DNA of 64,000 bases, taken from NCBI RefSeq assembly GCF_009729095.1, contig NZ_VTGX01000001.1, forward strand, positions 1 to 64,000. The letters run 5' to 3'. The stretch comes from Mycolicibacterium sp. CBMA 247. GTDB lineage: Bacteria; Actinomycetota; Actinomycetes; Mycobacteriales; Mycobacteriaceae. The notes under the pieces are model-generated. The model saw nothing but the letters and a program-made list of their open reading frames with translations. It was not told the DNA's origin and did no database searches. Positions 1-8,602 of this stretch are shown in pieces. The position numbers were made by a program, and so were the translations under genes. Within the stretch, counting starts at the first letter, position 1. Every line of letters starts with the position of its first letter.

Positions 1-61
1 TCGCCGCCGTCTCGGTGATTGCTCTGCGCTCTGCCAACCTCAACCCCATCCACTGGGCCTA

Positions 62-122
62 CGCGCGCATTTTCAGTGAGGCAACGAATCCCCCATTCGC
101 GCGCATTTTTGATGAGTCAACG
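62..122. repeat. imperfect 25-bp direct repeat, 36-bp period
   Basis: Two copies beginning CGCGCGCATTTT or CGCGCGCATTTTT and ending CAACG lie at about 62-86 and 98-122, just upstream of the HNH gene start. They differ at a few internal positions. Genes of the 13E12 type are dispersed repeats in mycobacteria, so this may belong to the repeat unit rather than to the host promoter. That link is inference. Confidence 0.5.
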
Positions 123-152
123 CGGTCAGTAGACCCTGATGACATCGAACAC

Positions 153-1421
153 ATGTTCGAGCCAATCGCGAACGTCGATCCTGGAGCCGACGAGGCGGCA
201 CTGCTGGATCGCATCGCGGAACTGGAGAGGCTGAAATCTGCCGCCGCTGCCGGGCAGGCCCGTGCCACCACGGCTCTGGAGTCCGCACGACGCGCCGCCG
301 AAGCCTCCGCGGGGATACCCGCCGCGCGGCGCGGCCGCGGGCTCGGTTCGGAGATCGGTCTCGCGCGCCAAGATTCACCCACCCGCGGCAGCCGCCACCT
401 CACTGACGCCCGAGTCTTGGTCCACGACATGCCGCACACCTTGGCCGCCCTGGAAACCGGGGCGCTCACCGAATGGCGCGCCCGACTGATCGTGCGGGAA
501 GCGGCCTGCCTATCCCCAGACGATCGACGGCGCCTCGACGAACAACTCTGCGAGAACACCAACTCCCTGACCGGCCTTGGCGACACCCGCGTGACCCGGG
601 ATGCCAAAAACATTGCCTACCAACTCGATCCGCAGGCCGTGATCGACCGCGCCACCCGCGCCCCCGACGACCGCACTGTCACGTTCCGCCCCACCGCCGA
701 CAACATGGCGATCATGACCGTCCTGCTACCGGCCACCGACGCCGCGACTGTCAATGGCTCGCTCACCGCCGCAGCCGATCGCTGCACCGACGGCCGCAAC
801 CGTGGCCAGGTCATGGCCGACACCCTGGTCGCCCGCACCACGGGCCGCGACACCACCACACCGGTCCGCGTCGCAGTCAACCTCGTACTGTCCGACGAAA
901 CTCTGTTCGCCGGCGCCGCCCAACCAGCACACCTGGAGGGCTACGGACCCATCCCCGCCACCATGGCGCGCCGCTTGATCGGCAACGCCGTCGCCAGCGA
1001 CGACTCCTGGGCTACCCTGCGACGGCTATACGCCGCGCCCGACACCGGCGCCCTGGTCGCCATGGAATCGCGGTCACGACGCTTTCCCAAAGGCCTCGCC
1101 CGGTTCATCGCCCTGCGCGACGAAATCTGCCGCACCCCATACTGCAATGCCCCAATAAGGCACATCGACCACGTCACACCGCATCACCGCCATGGGCCGA
1201 CCAGCGCCGCCAACGGCGAAGGATTGTGTGAACGCTGCAACTACGTCAAAGAAACACCGGGCTGGCAAGTAGTGGCCTCCGTCGACGAGTTCGGCCGCCA
1301 GACCACAGAACACATCACACCCACCGGGGCGACCTACCGATCAACCGCACCACCGCTGGCCGGTGGGATCCGAAAACTCAACCGCGAAATTCACATCGTG
1401 ATCAACAAGCGCGCCGCCTAA
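153..1421 (+). CDS. 13E12 repeat family protein (DUF222 plus HNH endonuclease domain)
   Basis: About 422 residues with a long helical DUF222 region (roughly residues 10-300) and a C-terminal HNH nuclease domain (about 320-365). The HNH part has two CxxC-type zinc pairs (CRTPYC and CERC) around RHIDHVTPHH. These genes are multicopy and repeat-like in mycobacteria; the HNH domain implies DNA nicking or cleavage, but the biological role is unknown. The frame is open back to a GTG at 15. I prefer the ATG at 153 because homologues begin at the MFEP segment and the upstream codons encode a low-complexity repeat. The C-terminal four bases overlap the convergent DUF1304 gene. Confidence 0.85.
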   Translation: MFEPIANVDPGADEAALLDRIAELERLKSAAAAGQARATTALESARRAAEASAGIPAARRGRGLGSEIGLARQDSPTRGSRHLTDARVLVHDMPHTLAALETGALTEWRARLIVREAACLSPDDRRRLDEQLCENTNSLTGLGDTRVTRDAKNIAYQLDPQAVIDRATRAPDDRTVTFRPTADNMAIMTVLLPATDAATVNGSLTAAADRCTDGRNRGQVMADTLVARTTGRDTTTPVRVAVNLVLSDETLFAGAAQPAHLEGYGPIPATMARRLIGNAVASDDSWATLRRLYAAPDTGALVAMESRSRRFPKGLARFIALRDEICRTPYCNAPIRHIDHVTPHHRHGPTSAANGEGLCERCNYVKETPGWQVVASVDEFGRQTTEHITPTGATYRSTAPPLAGGIRKLNREIHIVINKRAA

Positions 1422-1804
1422 ACGGTCAGGCCGACCGCGAGCAAAACCACCGCCACCAACGGGAAGGTGCCCTGGGTGATCGCCGCCCGCGCCTTGTCCG
1501 GTGAGCTGATCAACAGCACCGCGGCAGCGGCCAGCATCGACCCCACCCCGGCGAACACCAGAGCAGCTCCAACCGCATTGTGCCCCAACCCAACCGCGAC
1601 AATGCCCACCACCGTGACGATCGCCAGGAACAGGTTGTAGAAGCCCTGGTTGAATGCCAACTCTTTGGTGGCCTGCGCCCCCTCCTCACTGATCCCGAAG
1701 GTTGCGCGGGTGCGGGGTGAGGTCCAAGTCAGCGACTCCATCACGAAGATGTAGACATGCAGGGCCGCGGCGAGCGCGGCGAACACCAAACCGGCGATGA
1801 CCAT
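1418..1804 (-). CDS. DUF1304 family membrane protein
   Basis: A 128-residue protein with four predicted membrane helices (about 3-22, 48-68, 74-94, 107-127). The loop after helix 1 has FVMESLTW and later KELAFNQGFYNLFLA, both characteristic of DUF1304 (small integral membrane proteins of unknown function). It lies 5 nt after the ruvB stop on the same strand, so it may be co-transcribed as the tail of the ruvCAB operon. Nothing in it suggests a role in recombination. Confidence 0.85.
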   Translation of the reverse strand: MVIAGLVFAALAAALHVYIFVMESLTWTSPRTRATFGISEEGAQATKELAFNQGFYNLFLAIVTVVGIVAVGLGHNAVGAALVFAGVGSMLAAAAVLLISSPDKARAAITQGTFPLVAVVLLAVGLTV

Positions 1805-1809
1805 GCGGT

Positions 1810-2865
1810 CTATTCAAACAGCCCGGACTGCCCCAGGGCGTTAATCGGCGGTTGCATTCCCAGATGCGTCCACGCGAGCGGAGTGGCCACTCGCCCTCGC
1901 GGGGTGCGTGCCACCATGCCGGCGCGCACCAGGAAGGGTTCGCAAACCTCCTCGACCGTGGTGGCTTCCTCCCCCACCGCCACCGCCAACGTCGATACCC
2001 CGACGGGGCCGCCGCCGAAACTGCGGGTGAGTGCCGACAGTACGGCCCGGTCCAGTCGGTCGAGGCCCAGCTCGTCCACGTCGTAGACCGCCAACGCGGC
2101 CTTGGCGATATCGCGGGTGATCACGCCGTCGGCACGGACCTCGGCGTAGTCACGCACCCGGCGTAACAGCCGGTTGGCGATGCGGGGCGTACCACGGGAA
2201 CGCCGGGCGATCTCCGAGCCGGCTTCGACACCGAGTTGGATGCCGAGGATGCCCGCCGAACGGGTCAGCACCCGCTCCAGCTCCACCGGCTCATAGAAGT
2301 CCATGTGCGCGGTGAACCCGAACCGGTCCCGCAGCGGACCGGTGAGCGCGCCGGACCTGGTGGTCGCCCCAACCAGCGTGAACGGCGCGACTTCGAGTGG
2401 GATCGACGTGGCGCCAGGGCCTTTGCCGACGATCACGTCGACGCGGAAATCCTCCATCGCCAGATACAGCATTTCCTCGGCGGGCCGGGCAATGCGGTGG
2501 ATCTCGTCGATGAACAGCACATCGTGCTCGACGAGGTTGGACAGCATCGCGGCCAGGTCGCCGGCCCGCTCCAGCGCGGGACCCGAGGTCAGCCGCAGCG
2601 ACGAGCCCAGCTCGGCCGCGATGATCATCGCCAACGACGTCTTGCCCAGCCCGGGCGGGCCGGACAGCAGGATGTGATCCGGTGTGCCACCGCGGTTCTT
2701 GGCGCCCTCGATGACCAGCTGCAGCTGCTCACGCACCCGCGGCTGACCGATGAACTCCCCCAGTGAGCGCGGGCGCAGGCTGGCGTCGATATCGCCCTCA
2801 CCGACCGTCAGCGCCGGTGAGACCTCCCGCTCGTCGGGCTCCTCGGCATCGTCGAAGCGGCCCAT
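1810..2865 (-). CDS. ruvB: Holliday junction branch migration ATPase RuvB
   Basis: A 351-residue AAA+ motor that forms hexameric rings and drives Holliday-junction branch migration with RuvA. Visible motifs are Walker [10 protein letters not shown] (near 67), Walker B LFIDEIHR (near 116), sensor GATTRSG, the arginine-finger region DRFG, and a C-terminal winged helix with RTPRGRVAT. Length matches the family. It follows ruvA by 2 nt, so ruvC-ruvA-ruvB form one operon. Confidence 0.98.
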   Translation of the reverse strand: MGRFDDAEEPDEREVSPALTVGEGDIDASLRPRSLGEFIGQPRVREQLQLVIEGAKNRGGTPDHILLSGPPGLGKTSLAMIIAAELGSSLRLTSGPALERAGDLAAMLSNLVEHDVLFIDEIHRIARPAEEMLYLAMEDFRVDVIVGKGPGATSIPLEVAPFTLVGATTRSGALTGPLRDRFGFTAHMDFYEPVELERVLTRSAGILGIQLGVEAGSEIARRSRGTPRIANRLLRRVRDYAEVRADGVITRDIAKAALAVYDVDELGLDRLDRAVLSALTRSFGGGPVGVSTLAVAVGEEATTVEEVCEPFLVRAGMVARTPRGRVATPLAWTHLGMQPPINALGQSGLFE

Positions 2866-2867
2866 GC

Positions 2868-3455
2868 TTATTTCTTACCCAGCATGGACAGCGCCGCCCG
2901 CAGCGCGGAGGACGTGGTCGCCTCGGGATCGTTGGCCAGCACCTTGTCGGTGGCCTCCTCGGCCTGCTTGGCCGCAAAGCCAAGTCCGACAAGGGCTTCC
3001 ACCACGGGAGCACGCACCGCATGGCCGACGGCCCCGCCGATGGCCCCGGGAGTTACCGGACCGATCTTGTCCCGCAGCTCGAGCACCATGCGCTCGGCAC
3101 CGCGTTTGCCGATGCCCGGAACCCTGGTCAACGCCGTCACATCACCGTCGGCGAGGGCTTGCCGCAGGGCCTGCGGGTCGTAGACCGCCAGCGTCGCCAA
3201 CCCGATCTTGGGGCCGACGCCGGACACCCCCAGCAGCGTGAGGAACAGGTCGCGTGCATCCCCGTCGGCGAACCCGTAGAGCGTCATCGAGTCCTCGCGC
3301 ACGATCATCGCGGTGATCAGTCGTGATTCGGCGCCCCGGCGCAGCGTCGCGAGGGTCGACGGGGTGGCCATCACCTTGTAGCCCACGCCTGCGGCTTCGA
3401 TGACGGCATGGTCGAGGGCGATGTCGATGACCTCACCGCGCACCGAGGCGATCAT
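2868..3455 (-). CDS. ruvA: Holliday junction DNA helicase subunit RuvA
   Basis: A 195-residue protein that binds four-way junctions as a tetramer and loads RuvB. It has an N-terminal OB fold (about 1-62, MIASVRGEV start), helix-hairpin-helix motifs ([13 protein letters not shown] and [15 protein letters not shown]), and a C-terminal three-helix RuvB-binding domain ([17 protein letters not shown]). The ATG overlaps the ruvC stop by 4 nt, implying translational coupling. Confidence 0.98.
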   Translation of the reverse strand: MIASVRGEVIDIALDHAVIEAAGVGYKVMATPSTLATLRRGAESRLITAMIVREDSMTLYGFADGDARDLFLTLLGVSGVGPKIGLATLAVYDPQALRQALADGDVTALTRVPGIGKRGAERMVLELRDKIGPVTPGAIGGAVGHAVRAPVVEALVGLGFAAKQAEEATDKVLANDPEATTSSALRAALSMLGKK

Positions 3456-4009
3456 GCCCGGGCCGCCTTGACCTTGGCCTGATACTTGCGGCGTTGTTCG
3501 GCAGCCATCGCCTCGGCGGCAGCCATCCGCGCGATCATCGGGGCCCGCCAGCAGTGGCAGATGGCCAGGGCCAGCGCGTCGGCAGCGTCAGCCGGGGTGG
3601 GTTTGGCCTGCAAGGCAAGAATTCTGGTGATCATCTCGGTGACCTGGGCCTTGTCGGCGCGGCCGTTTCCGGTGACCGCCGCCTTCACCTCCGAGGGCGT
3701 GTGAAAGTGCACCTCGATGTCACGCCTGGCGGCGGCCAGCGCGATCACTCCGCCGGCCTGCGCCGTCCCCATCACAGTCGACACATTCTGTTGGGCGAAG
3801 ACCCGCTCGATGGCGATCACGTCCGGCCGGTGGGTGTCCATCCAGTACTCGGCCACGTCGCTGATCTCCAGCAGCCGTTTCTGCAGCGGTGCGTCGGCGG
3901 GGGTGCGGACCACATCCACGTCGAGTGCGGTGACCTGCCGACCCTTGCCACTCTCGACCACCGACAGGCCGCAGCGCGTCAGCCCGGGATCCACTCCCAT
4001 CACCCGCAC
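3452..4009 (-). CDS. ruvC: crossover junction endodeoxyribonuclease RuvC
   Basis: A 185-residue Holliday-junction resolvase with an RNase H fold. Acidic catalytic residues are visible in MGVDPGL (Asp near 7), VIAIERVF (Glu near 68) and the C-terminal [13 protein letters not shown] segment. The extended basic tail ([13 protein letters not shown]) is typical of actinobacterial RuvC. The start is GTG at 4009; an in-frame ATG lies three codons in. It is first in the ruvCAB operon, with an SOS box just upstream. Confidence 0.97.
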   Translation of the reverse strand: MRVMGVDPGLTRCGLSVVESGKGRQVTALDVDVVRTPADAPLQKRLLEISDVAEYWMDTHRPDVIAIERVFAQQNVSTVMGTAQAGGVIALAAARRDIEVHFHTPSEVKAAVTGNGRADKAQVTEMITRILALQAKPTPADAADALALAICHCWRAPMIARMAAAEAMAAEQRRKYQAKVKAARA

Positions 4010-4023
4010 ACGAACCCCTTCGT

Positions 4024-4039
4024 CAGAACATTTGTTCGA
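4024..4039 (-). promoter_or_regulatory. LexA/SOS box upstream of ruvC
   Basis: The core GAAC-attt-GTTC is a perfect match to the mycobacterial LexA operator TCGAAC-N4-GTTCGA. The outer two bases match on one side (GA) and not the other (CA). It sits 15 nt before the ruvC GTG, where it would block transcription. Damage induction of ruvC by LexA is established in M. tuberculosis. Confidence 0.8.
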
Positions 4040-4081
4040 TAGCCTAGCGTGCGCCGGCGACGACCTGCGACAGGGACACGC

Positions 4082-4678
4082 TCAGATTTCGGCGAACACC
4101 CGCGCCCCCAGGGCGATCCCCCGGTATTGCGGGCCCAGCGCCCGGCCCGCGGCCAGCAGCGGATCGACGTCGCGCAGCGTGCGCGCCAGGATGAACGCAC
4201 CTTCGAGTGCGGCGACGAGCGCCACCGTGACCTCGCGGGCCTTCACGGGGTCCACACCTCGCTGCGCGAAGTAGGCCGCTCCGCCGTCGAACCACGCGGT
4301 GAACACACCGGCCGCGGCGACCCGCAACTCCTCGACGGTGTCGGCGGTTTCGGCCGCCACCGTGCCGACCGGGCACATGTTCGCGAATCCGGTGGCCGCC
4401 ATGTCCGCGGCCGCCTGGGTGAACACACCCTCGATCGCCTCGCCCAAGTCGTCGTACTCGTCGACGATGGTCGGGATGAGCAACCCGTAGGCGACGCCCG
4501 CGTCGACCAGCGCCTCGCGGGCGATCTGCAGCTTCCCACCCCGGAAGTGGTGGTAGAGCGAACCGATCGGGGCGCCAGAGGCCGCCACGATGTCCTTCAT
4601 GCCGACCGCCGCATAGCCCTTGTGCCGCATCAACTCGGCCGTGGCGGTCAAGATCGTCTCCCGCGTGGACCTTGCCAT
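4082..4678 (-). CDS. TetR/AcrR family regulator (LmrA/YxaF-like)
   Basis: A 198-residue protein with an N-terminal helix-turn-helix (MKDIVAASGAPIGSLYHHF, about residues 27-45) and a C-terminal ligand domain of the LmrA/YxaF type (motif GTVAAETAD). A strong SD, TAGGAGGT, precedes the ATG. It is divergent from the hydrolase at 4747, and the shared 68-bp region holds a palindrome, so it probably represses both itself and the hydrolase/SDR pair. Ligand unknown. Confidence 0.9.
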   Translation of the reverse strand: MARSTRETILTATAELMRHKGYAAVGMKDIVAASGAPIGSLYHHFRGGKLQIAREALVDAGVAYGLLIPTIVDEYDDLGEAIEGVFTQAAADMAATGFANMCPVGTVAAETADTVEELRVAAAGVFTAWFDGGAAYFAQRGVDPVKAREVTVALVAALEGAFILARTLRDVDPLLAAGRALGPQYRGIALGARVFAEI

Positions 4679-4712
4679 CCGAACCTCCTACCGACACACT
4701 AGAGCATGAATT

Positions 4713-4730
4713 CTAGAATAATCGTTCTAG
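4713..4730. promoter_or_regulatory. palindromic operator between TetR and hydrolase genes
   Basis: CTAGAA-taatcg-TTCTAG has perfect 6-bp arms and a 6-bp spacer. It lies 16 nt before the hydrolase ATG and 34 nt before the TetR ATG. This size and layout suit a TetR dimer site controlling both divergent genes. Assignment to this TetR rests on position only. Confidence 0.65.
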
Positions 4731-4746
4731 CACTAGCGAGGCCGTC

Positions 4747-5580
4747 ATGAAATCAGTGGAAGTGTCCGCCGGAACCCTCGAATACCGCGAGGAAGGCATC
4801 CCGACCGGCCCGCCCGTGGTGCTGCTGCACGGGCTGCTGATGAACGACACCCAGTGGAATTCGACGCTGCCCCTACTGCCCGCCGGCTTCCGCTATCTGC
4901 TGCCGGTACTCCCGATGGGCGGACACCGCATCCCCATGCGCGAGGACACCGACCTCACCATGGACGGGATGATCGGCATCGTCGCCGATTTCCTCGATGC
5001 CCTGGACCTGGCCGAGGTCACCCTGGTCATCACCGACTGGGGCGGGCCGCTGTTGCTCACCGATGCCGGCCGCGACAAACGGATTGCGCGACTGGTGATC
5101 TGCCCTTCAGAGGCCTTCGACAACTTCCCGCCCGCTCCTGCGGCCAAGGTGTTGTGGCTTGCCACCCGCACCACCGGCACCGTTGCCTTCGCACTGCGCC
5201 AGATGCGTATCGGATGGCTGCGCAGACAACGAATGATGTTCGGCCAGATGTCGAAAAAGCCAGTGCCCCAGGATATTTTCGAGGGCTGGACGGATGCCGC
5301 GCTGGCCGATCGGCGAATCCGCCGCGACCTGATCCGCTACTGCCGCACCCGATTCGACAAGGCGGATCTGATCCGGGCCACCAACGCCCTTGCCGAGTTC
5401 ACCGGCCCCGCGCTGGTGTTGTGGAGCGACAACCCCGTGATGCCGGCCGCGCACGGGCAACGGCTCGCCGACCTGCTCCCGAAGGGACAGCTGCGCCATA
5501 TCGCGGACGCCCGTGTGCTGATCATGCTCGACCAACCCGAACAGACCGCCGCCGAGATCGGCCGGTTCCTGACCCAGTGA
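4747..5580 (+). CDS. alpha/beta hydrolase, haloalkane-dehalogenase-like
   Basis: A 277-residue alpha/beta fold protein. The nucleophile elbow reads VITDWGG, so Asp97 is the likely nucleophile, followed by Trp98, as in haloalkane dehalogenases. The usual acid may be in LWSDNP (near 225). At the place where the family has its catalytic His before DQPE, the sequence is ADARVLIMLDQPEQ with no His. It could therefore be a non-canonical hydrolase or a binding protein. It is divergent from the TetR gene and is followed 36 nt later by an NAD(P)-binding protein. Confidence 0.8.
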   Translation: MKSVEVSAGTLEYREEGIPTGPPVVLLHGLLMNDTQWNSTLPLLPAGFRYLLPVLPMGGHRIPMREDTDLTMDGMIGIVADFLDALDLAEVTLVITDWGGPLLLTDAGRDKRIARLVICPSEAFDNFPPAPAAKVLWLATRTTGTVAFALRQMRIGWLRRQRMMFGQMSKKPVPQDIFEGWTDAALADRRIRRDLIRYCRTRFDKADLIRATNALAEFTGPALVLWSDNPVMPAAHGQRLADLLPKGQLRHIADARVLIMLDQPEQTAAEIGRFLTQ

Positions 5581-5616
5581 CCGACCGGGGATACCGTGTT
5601 CGTGGGAGGTAGTGAG

Positions 5617-6276
5617 ATGCGAGTGGTGATTGCAGGCGGACACGGCAAGATCGCCCTGATCCTGGAACGACTGCTCGCCGAGCGCGGTGATTCGGCGGTC
5701 GGCCTCATCCGCAACCCGGCTCAGGCGGCTGATCTGCAGGCGGCCGGCGCCACCGCCGTCGTGGTGGACCTGGAGCGGGCGTCGGTCGCCGAGGTGGCCG
5801 ACGCGGTGCGCGGCACCGACGCCGTGGTGTTCGCGGCCGGCGCCGGGCCGGGCAGCGGGGCGGCCCGCAAGCAGACCGTGGATCGCGATGCCGCGATCCT
5901 GCTGGCCGATGCCGCCGAGGCTGCGGGCGTGGACCGCTACGTGATGGTGTCGGCGATCTCCGCCGATGACCGCTCGCTGGACGGCAACTACGACGAGGTG
6001 TTCCTGGCCTACATGCGGGCCAAGTCCGAGGCCGACGCCAACGTGCGGGCCCGCTCCGGCTTGCGCACCACGATCGTGCGCCCGGGCGGGCTCACCGATG
6101 AGCCCGGCAGCGGACACATAACGGTCGCCGAATCCACCGGCCGCGGGAGCATTCCTCGCGAAGACGTCGCGCGGGTGCTGCTTGCCGTACTGCACGAGCC
6201 GGAGACTGCGGGCCGGACCTTCGAGGTGATCGCCGGCGAGACGCCTATTGACGCGGCGCTGCACTCGACGCAATGA
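5617..6276 (+). CDS. atypical SDR, NAD(P)H-binding protein
   Basis: A 219-residue protein beginning RVVIAGGHGKIAL, a dinucleotide-binding motif. It has VRGTDAVVFAAG and YVMVSAISAD segments typical of NAD(P)H-binding atypical SDRs (biliverdin reductase B/YwnB-like). The frame is open to a GTG at 5596, but GGGAGG at 5604-5609 lies 7 nt before the ATG at 5617, which decides the start. It is probably co-transcribed with the upstream hydrolase. Substrate unknown. Confidence 0.88.
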   Translation: MRVVIAGGHGKIALILERLLAERGDSAVGLIRNPAQAADLQAAGATAVVVDLERASVAEVADAVRGTDAVVFAAGAGPGSGAARKQTVDRDAAILLADAAEAAGVDRYVMVSAISADDRSLDGNYDEVFLAYMRAKSEADANVRARSGLRTTIVRPGGLTDEPGSGHITVAESTGRGSIPREDVARVLLAVLHEPETAGRTFEVIAGETPIDAALHSTQ

Positions 6277-6346
6277 CCGACTTGCACGGCAGCCAGCGCC
6301 GGCGCACGGTCTATTTCACGCCCCCGGGATCGAGGACGCTGGGCAC

Positions 6347-7102
6347 TTACTCCTCGTCGAGCTGAGCCGCGACGTCGTCGGGGATGTCGATGTTGGTGTA
6401 GACCTCTTGCACGTCGTCGCTGTCTTCCAACGCGTCGACGAGCTTGAGCACCTTGCGGGCGCCTTCCAGATCCACCGGCACGCTCACCGACGGCTGGAAG
6501 CTGGCCTCGGCCGAGTCGTAGTCGATGCCGGCGTCCTGCAACGCGGTCCGCACCGCGACCAGGTCGGTGGGCTCGGAGATGATCTCGAAGGAGTCGCCCA
6601 GGTCGTTGACCTCCTCGGCGCCGGCTTCGAGCACGGCCAGCAGCACGTCGTCCTCGGTGAGGCCGTTCTTCTCCAGCATCACCACACCCTTTCGGGTGAA
6701 CAGGTACGACACCGAGCCCGGGTCGGCCATGTTGCCGCCGTTGCGGGTCATCGCCACGCGAACCTCGCCGGCCGCGCGGTTGCGGTTGTCGGTGAGGCAT
6801 TCGATGAGCACCGCGACACCGTTGGGCCCGTAACCCTCGTAGGTGATGTTCTGCCAGTCGGCGCCGCCGGCCTCTTCACCGCCGCCACGCTTGCGGGCCC
6901 GCTCGATGTTGTCGTTGGGCACAGAAGACTTCTTGGCCTTCTGGATGGCGTCGTAGAGGGTGGGGTTACCGGCCGGGTCTCCCCCGCCGACACGTGCCGC
7001 GACCTCGATGTTCTTGATCAACTTGGCGAACATCTTGCCGCGCTTGGCGTCGACGACGGCCTTCTTGTGCTTGGTGGTGGCCCACTTGGAATGGCCGCTC
7101 AT
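6347..7102 (-). CDS. YebC/PmpR family protein (translation-associated factor)
   Basis: A 251-residue protein with the full YebC signature: [23 protein letters not shown] at the N-terminus, [31 protein letters not shown], and [22 protein letters not shown]. YebC proteins have been described as DNA-binding regulators and more recently as factors that help ribosomes translate proline-rich stretches. The orthologous position in M. tuberculosis is Rv2603c. It is single-gene here, with 70 bases separating it from the convergent SDR-like gene. Confidence 0.95.
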   Translation of the reverse strand: MSGHSKWATTKHKKAVVDAKRGKMFAKLIKNIEVAARVGGGDPAGNPTLYDAIQKAKKSSVPNDNIERARKRGGGEEAGGADWQNITYEGYGPNGVAVLIECLTDNRNRAAGEVRVAMTRNGGNMADPGSVSYLFTRKGVVMLEKNGLTEDDVLLAVLEAGAEEVNDLGDSFEIISEPTDLVAVRTALQDAGIDYDSAEASFQPSVSVPVDLEGARKVLKLVDALEDSDDVQEVYTNIDIPDDVAAQLDEE

Positions 7103-7156
7103 GCAGGTACGCCCCTCTTCCGGTCAAAACTCCGGCTCTCCAGTCTACGTGGGCCG

Positions 7157-8602
7157 TTACCCGGCGCCTACCGGCAGCGCCGCATTGGCGTCCGCGGTGA
7201 GAATGTCGTCATCGCCCATCCAGTGCACGAATCGGGCCAGCGGGTACATGGCGTCGTGCGGTCCACCGGCGACGTGACCGTTGGCGGTGCCCACCCGGCA
7301 CACCCGCTGACCGCCCGCGCCGGCCAGCGCATCCCGCAACTGGGCCTTGCGTTCATACGGGTAGACGCCGATGGTCTGGGTTGCGACGTTGACGTAGCGG
7401 ACCGCGTCATCGAGCGACGCCACCATCACCACGTTGGAGATCTTGTTCGACGGATGAAAGTCCACCGGCTCGTCGGACAGCAGCACCGTGCCCCGGCCGT
7501 CGAAGCGGCCGAACACCTCGAGTTCGTCACCCATTGCGCCCATCACCTCGATCTCGTCACGGATGCCGGTGGGCGGTAGCGGCGCCACCGCAGATCCGAA
7601 CAGCCGATCGGCACCCAGGCGCGGCAGCAGCGCGGCGCAGAACCGCTGAGCCCGGGCCCGGTCGGTGGTCTCCAGGAAGACGAATCTGCTTGCCAGGCAG
7701 GCTTCCTGGTTGAAGACGCAGGTGTCGGCGGCCACCCGCTCGGCCACGTCGGCCAGCAGCTCGTCGGAGGCGAACACCTCATGGCCGATCATCGAGATCG
7801 ATGACTTGGGATCGAACGAGACCAGCTGGATGCCGGGCCCGAGGTACTTGATGACGTTGTTGATCGCCGGCCCTCCACCCCAGGCCACGATCTTGTCGAA
7901 GTACTGCGGGCGGTACAGCGTGCGTTCGATCGCCTCATCACCGCCGGCCCAATACACCGCCGACATCGATTGCACCACTGGATGATTCGGGTCGATCTCG
8001 GCCATGGTCCGCAGCACGCCGACCGTGGTGAACGGGTCCGAGGACGGCATCTTGAACAGGCTGATGGCCTTGACCAGGGCACTCTGCGCGATGGACGCGA
8101 TGCAGCCGGCCGGGGCGTTGCCGGCAAGCATGTGCACCATGCGGGGCGGGAACGCCCGGATGGCCCCGGTATTGCCGGCGCCGTCGGTGCGGGTCACCCA
8201 GCCGTCGAGCACCGACGGATCGGCGAAGTTGGATTCGACCTGTGCCCACAGACTGTCCCGGCTCAACAAGGCCGGTGCGCTGCGGTAGAGGTTCTCCACC
8301 ACGCGGCGCGGCAGCGGGTTGGTCTCGGCGACCAGATCCAGGCAGCGCCGCATGTGCGGGTTGTCGTCGAGTGCCAGACGTTCGCCCGTCTCGACGAGGA
8401 AGTCGATGATCTCGGCCAGCGGAACATCCAGCAGCGGCAGCAGTTTCGAGCGGGGTGCGACCAGGGCATCGAGATCGATTGCCGGCGTGATGAAGTCGAC
8501 GCCGAGGTCGCGGGAGCGATGCACGACGGCATCTCCCTCGGCCTCTTCAACCAGTACGCCGCGGATCATGAACGGCGCCGACAATGCGGTTCGGGTGCTC
8601 AT
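7157..8602 (-). CDS. LuxC-like acyl-CoA/acyl-enzyme reductase
   Basis: A 481-residue protein of the aldehyde dehydrogenase superfamily, LuxC branch. It has a central AGNAPAGCIASIAQSALVKAISLFKMPS segment and a catalytic-Cys loop FNQEACLAS (Cys302). LuxC reduces an acyl group carried on Cys to an aldehyde with NADPH. The start overlaps the upstream LuxE-like gene by 4 nt, so the pair is one operon. No luciferase alpha/beta gene is nearby, so light production is not implied. The substrate is unknown; the neighbouring genes suggest a catabolic carboxylic acid reduction. Confidence 0.85.
   Translation of the reverse strand: MSTRTALSAPFMIRGVLVEEAEGDAVVHRSRDLGVDFITPAIDLDALVAPRSKLLPLLDVPLAEIIDFLVETGERLALDDNPHMRRCLDLVAETNPLPRRVVENLYRSAPALLSRDSLWAQVESNFADPSVLDGWVTRTDGAGNTGAIRAFPPRMVHMLAGNAPAGCIASIAQSALVKAISLFKMPSSDPFTTVGVLRTMAEIDPNHPVVQSMSAVYWAGGDEAIERTLYRPQYFDKIVAWGGGPAINNVIKYLGPGIQLVSFDPKSSISMIGHEVFASDELLADVAERVAADTCVFNQEACLASRFVFLETTDRARAQRFCAALLPRLGADRLFGSAVAPLPPTGIRDEIEVMGAMGDELEVFGRFDGRGTVLLSDEPVDFHPSNKISNVVMVASLDDAVRYVNVATQTIGVYPYERKAQLRDALAGAGGQRVCRVGTANGHVAGGPHDAMYPLARFVHWMGDDDILTADANAALPVGAG

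Noticed and set aside
5107..6273. 388-codon minus-strand frame across the hydrolase and SDR genes
   Set aside because: It is a shadow of two well-supported plus-strand genes and has low-complexity composition.
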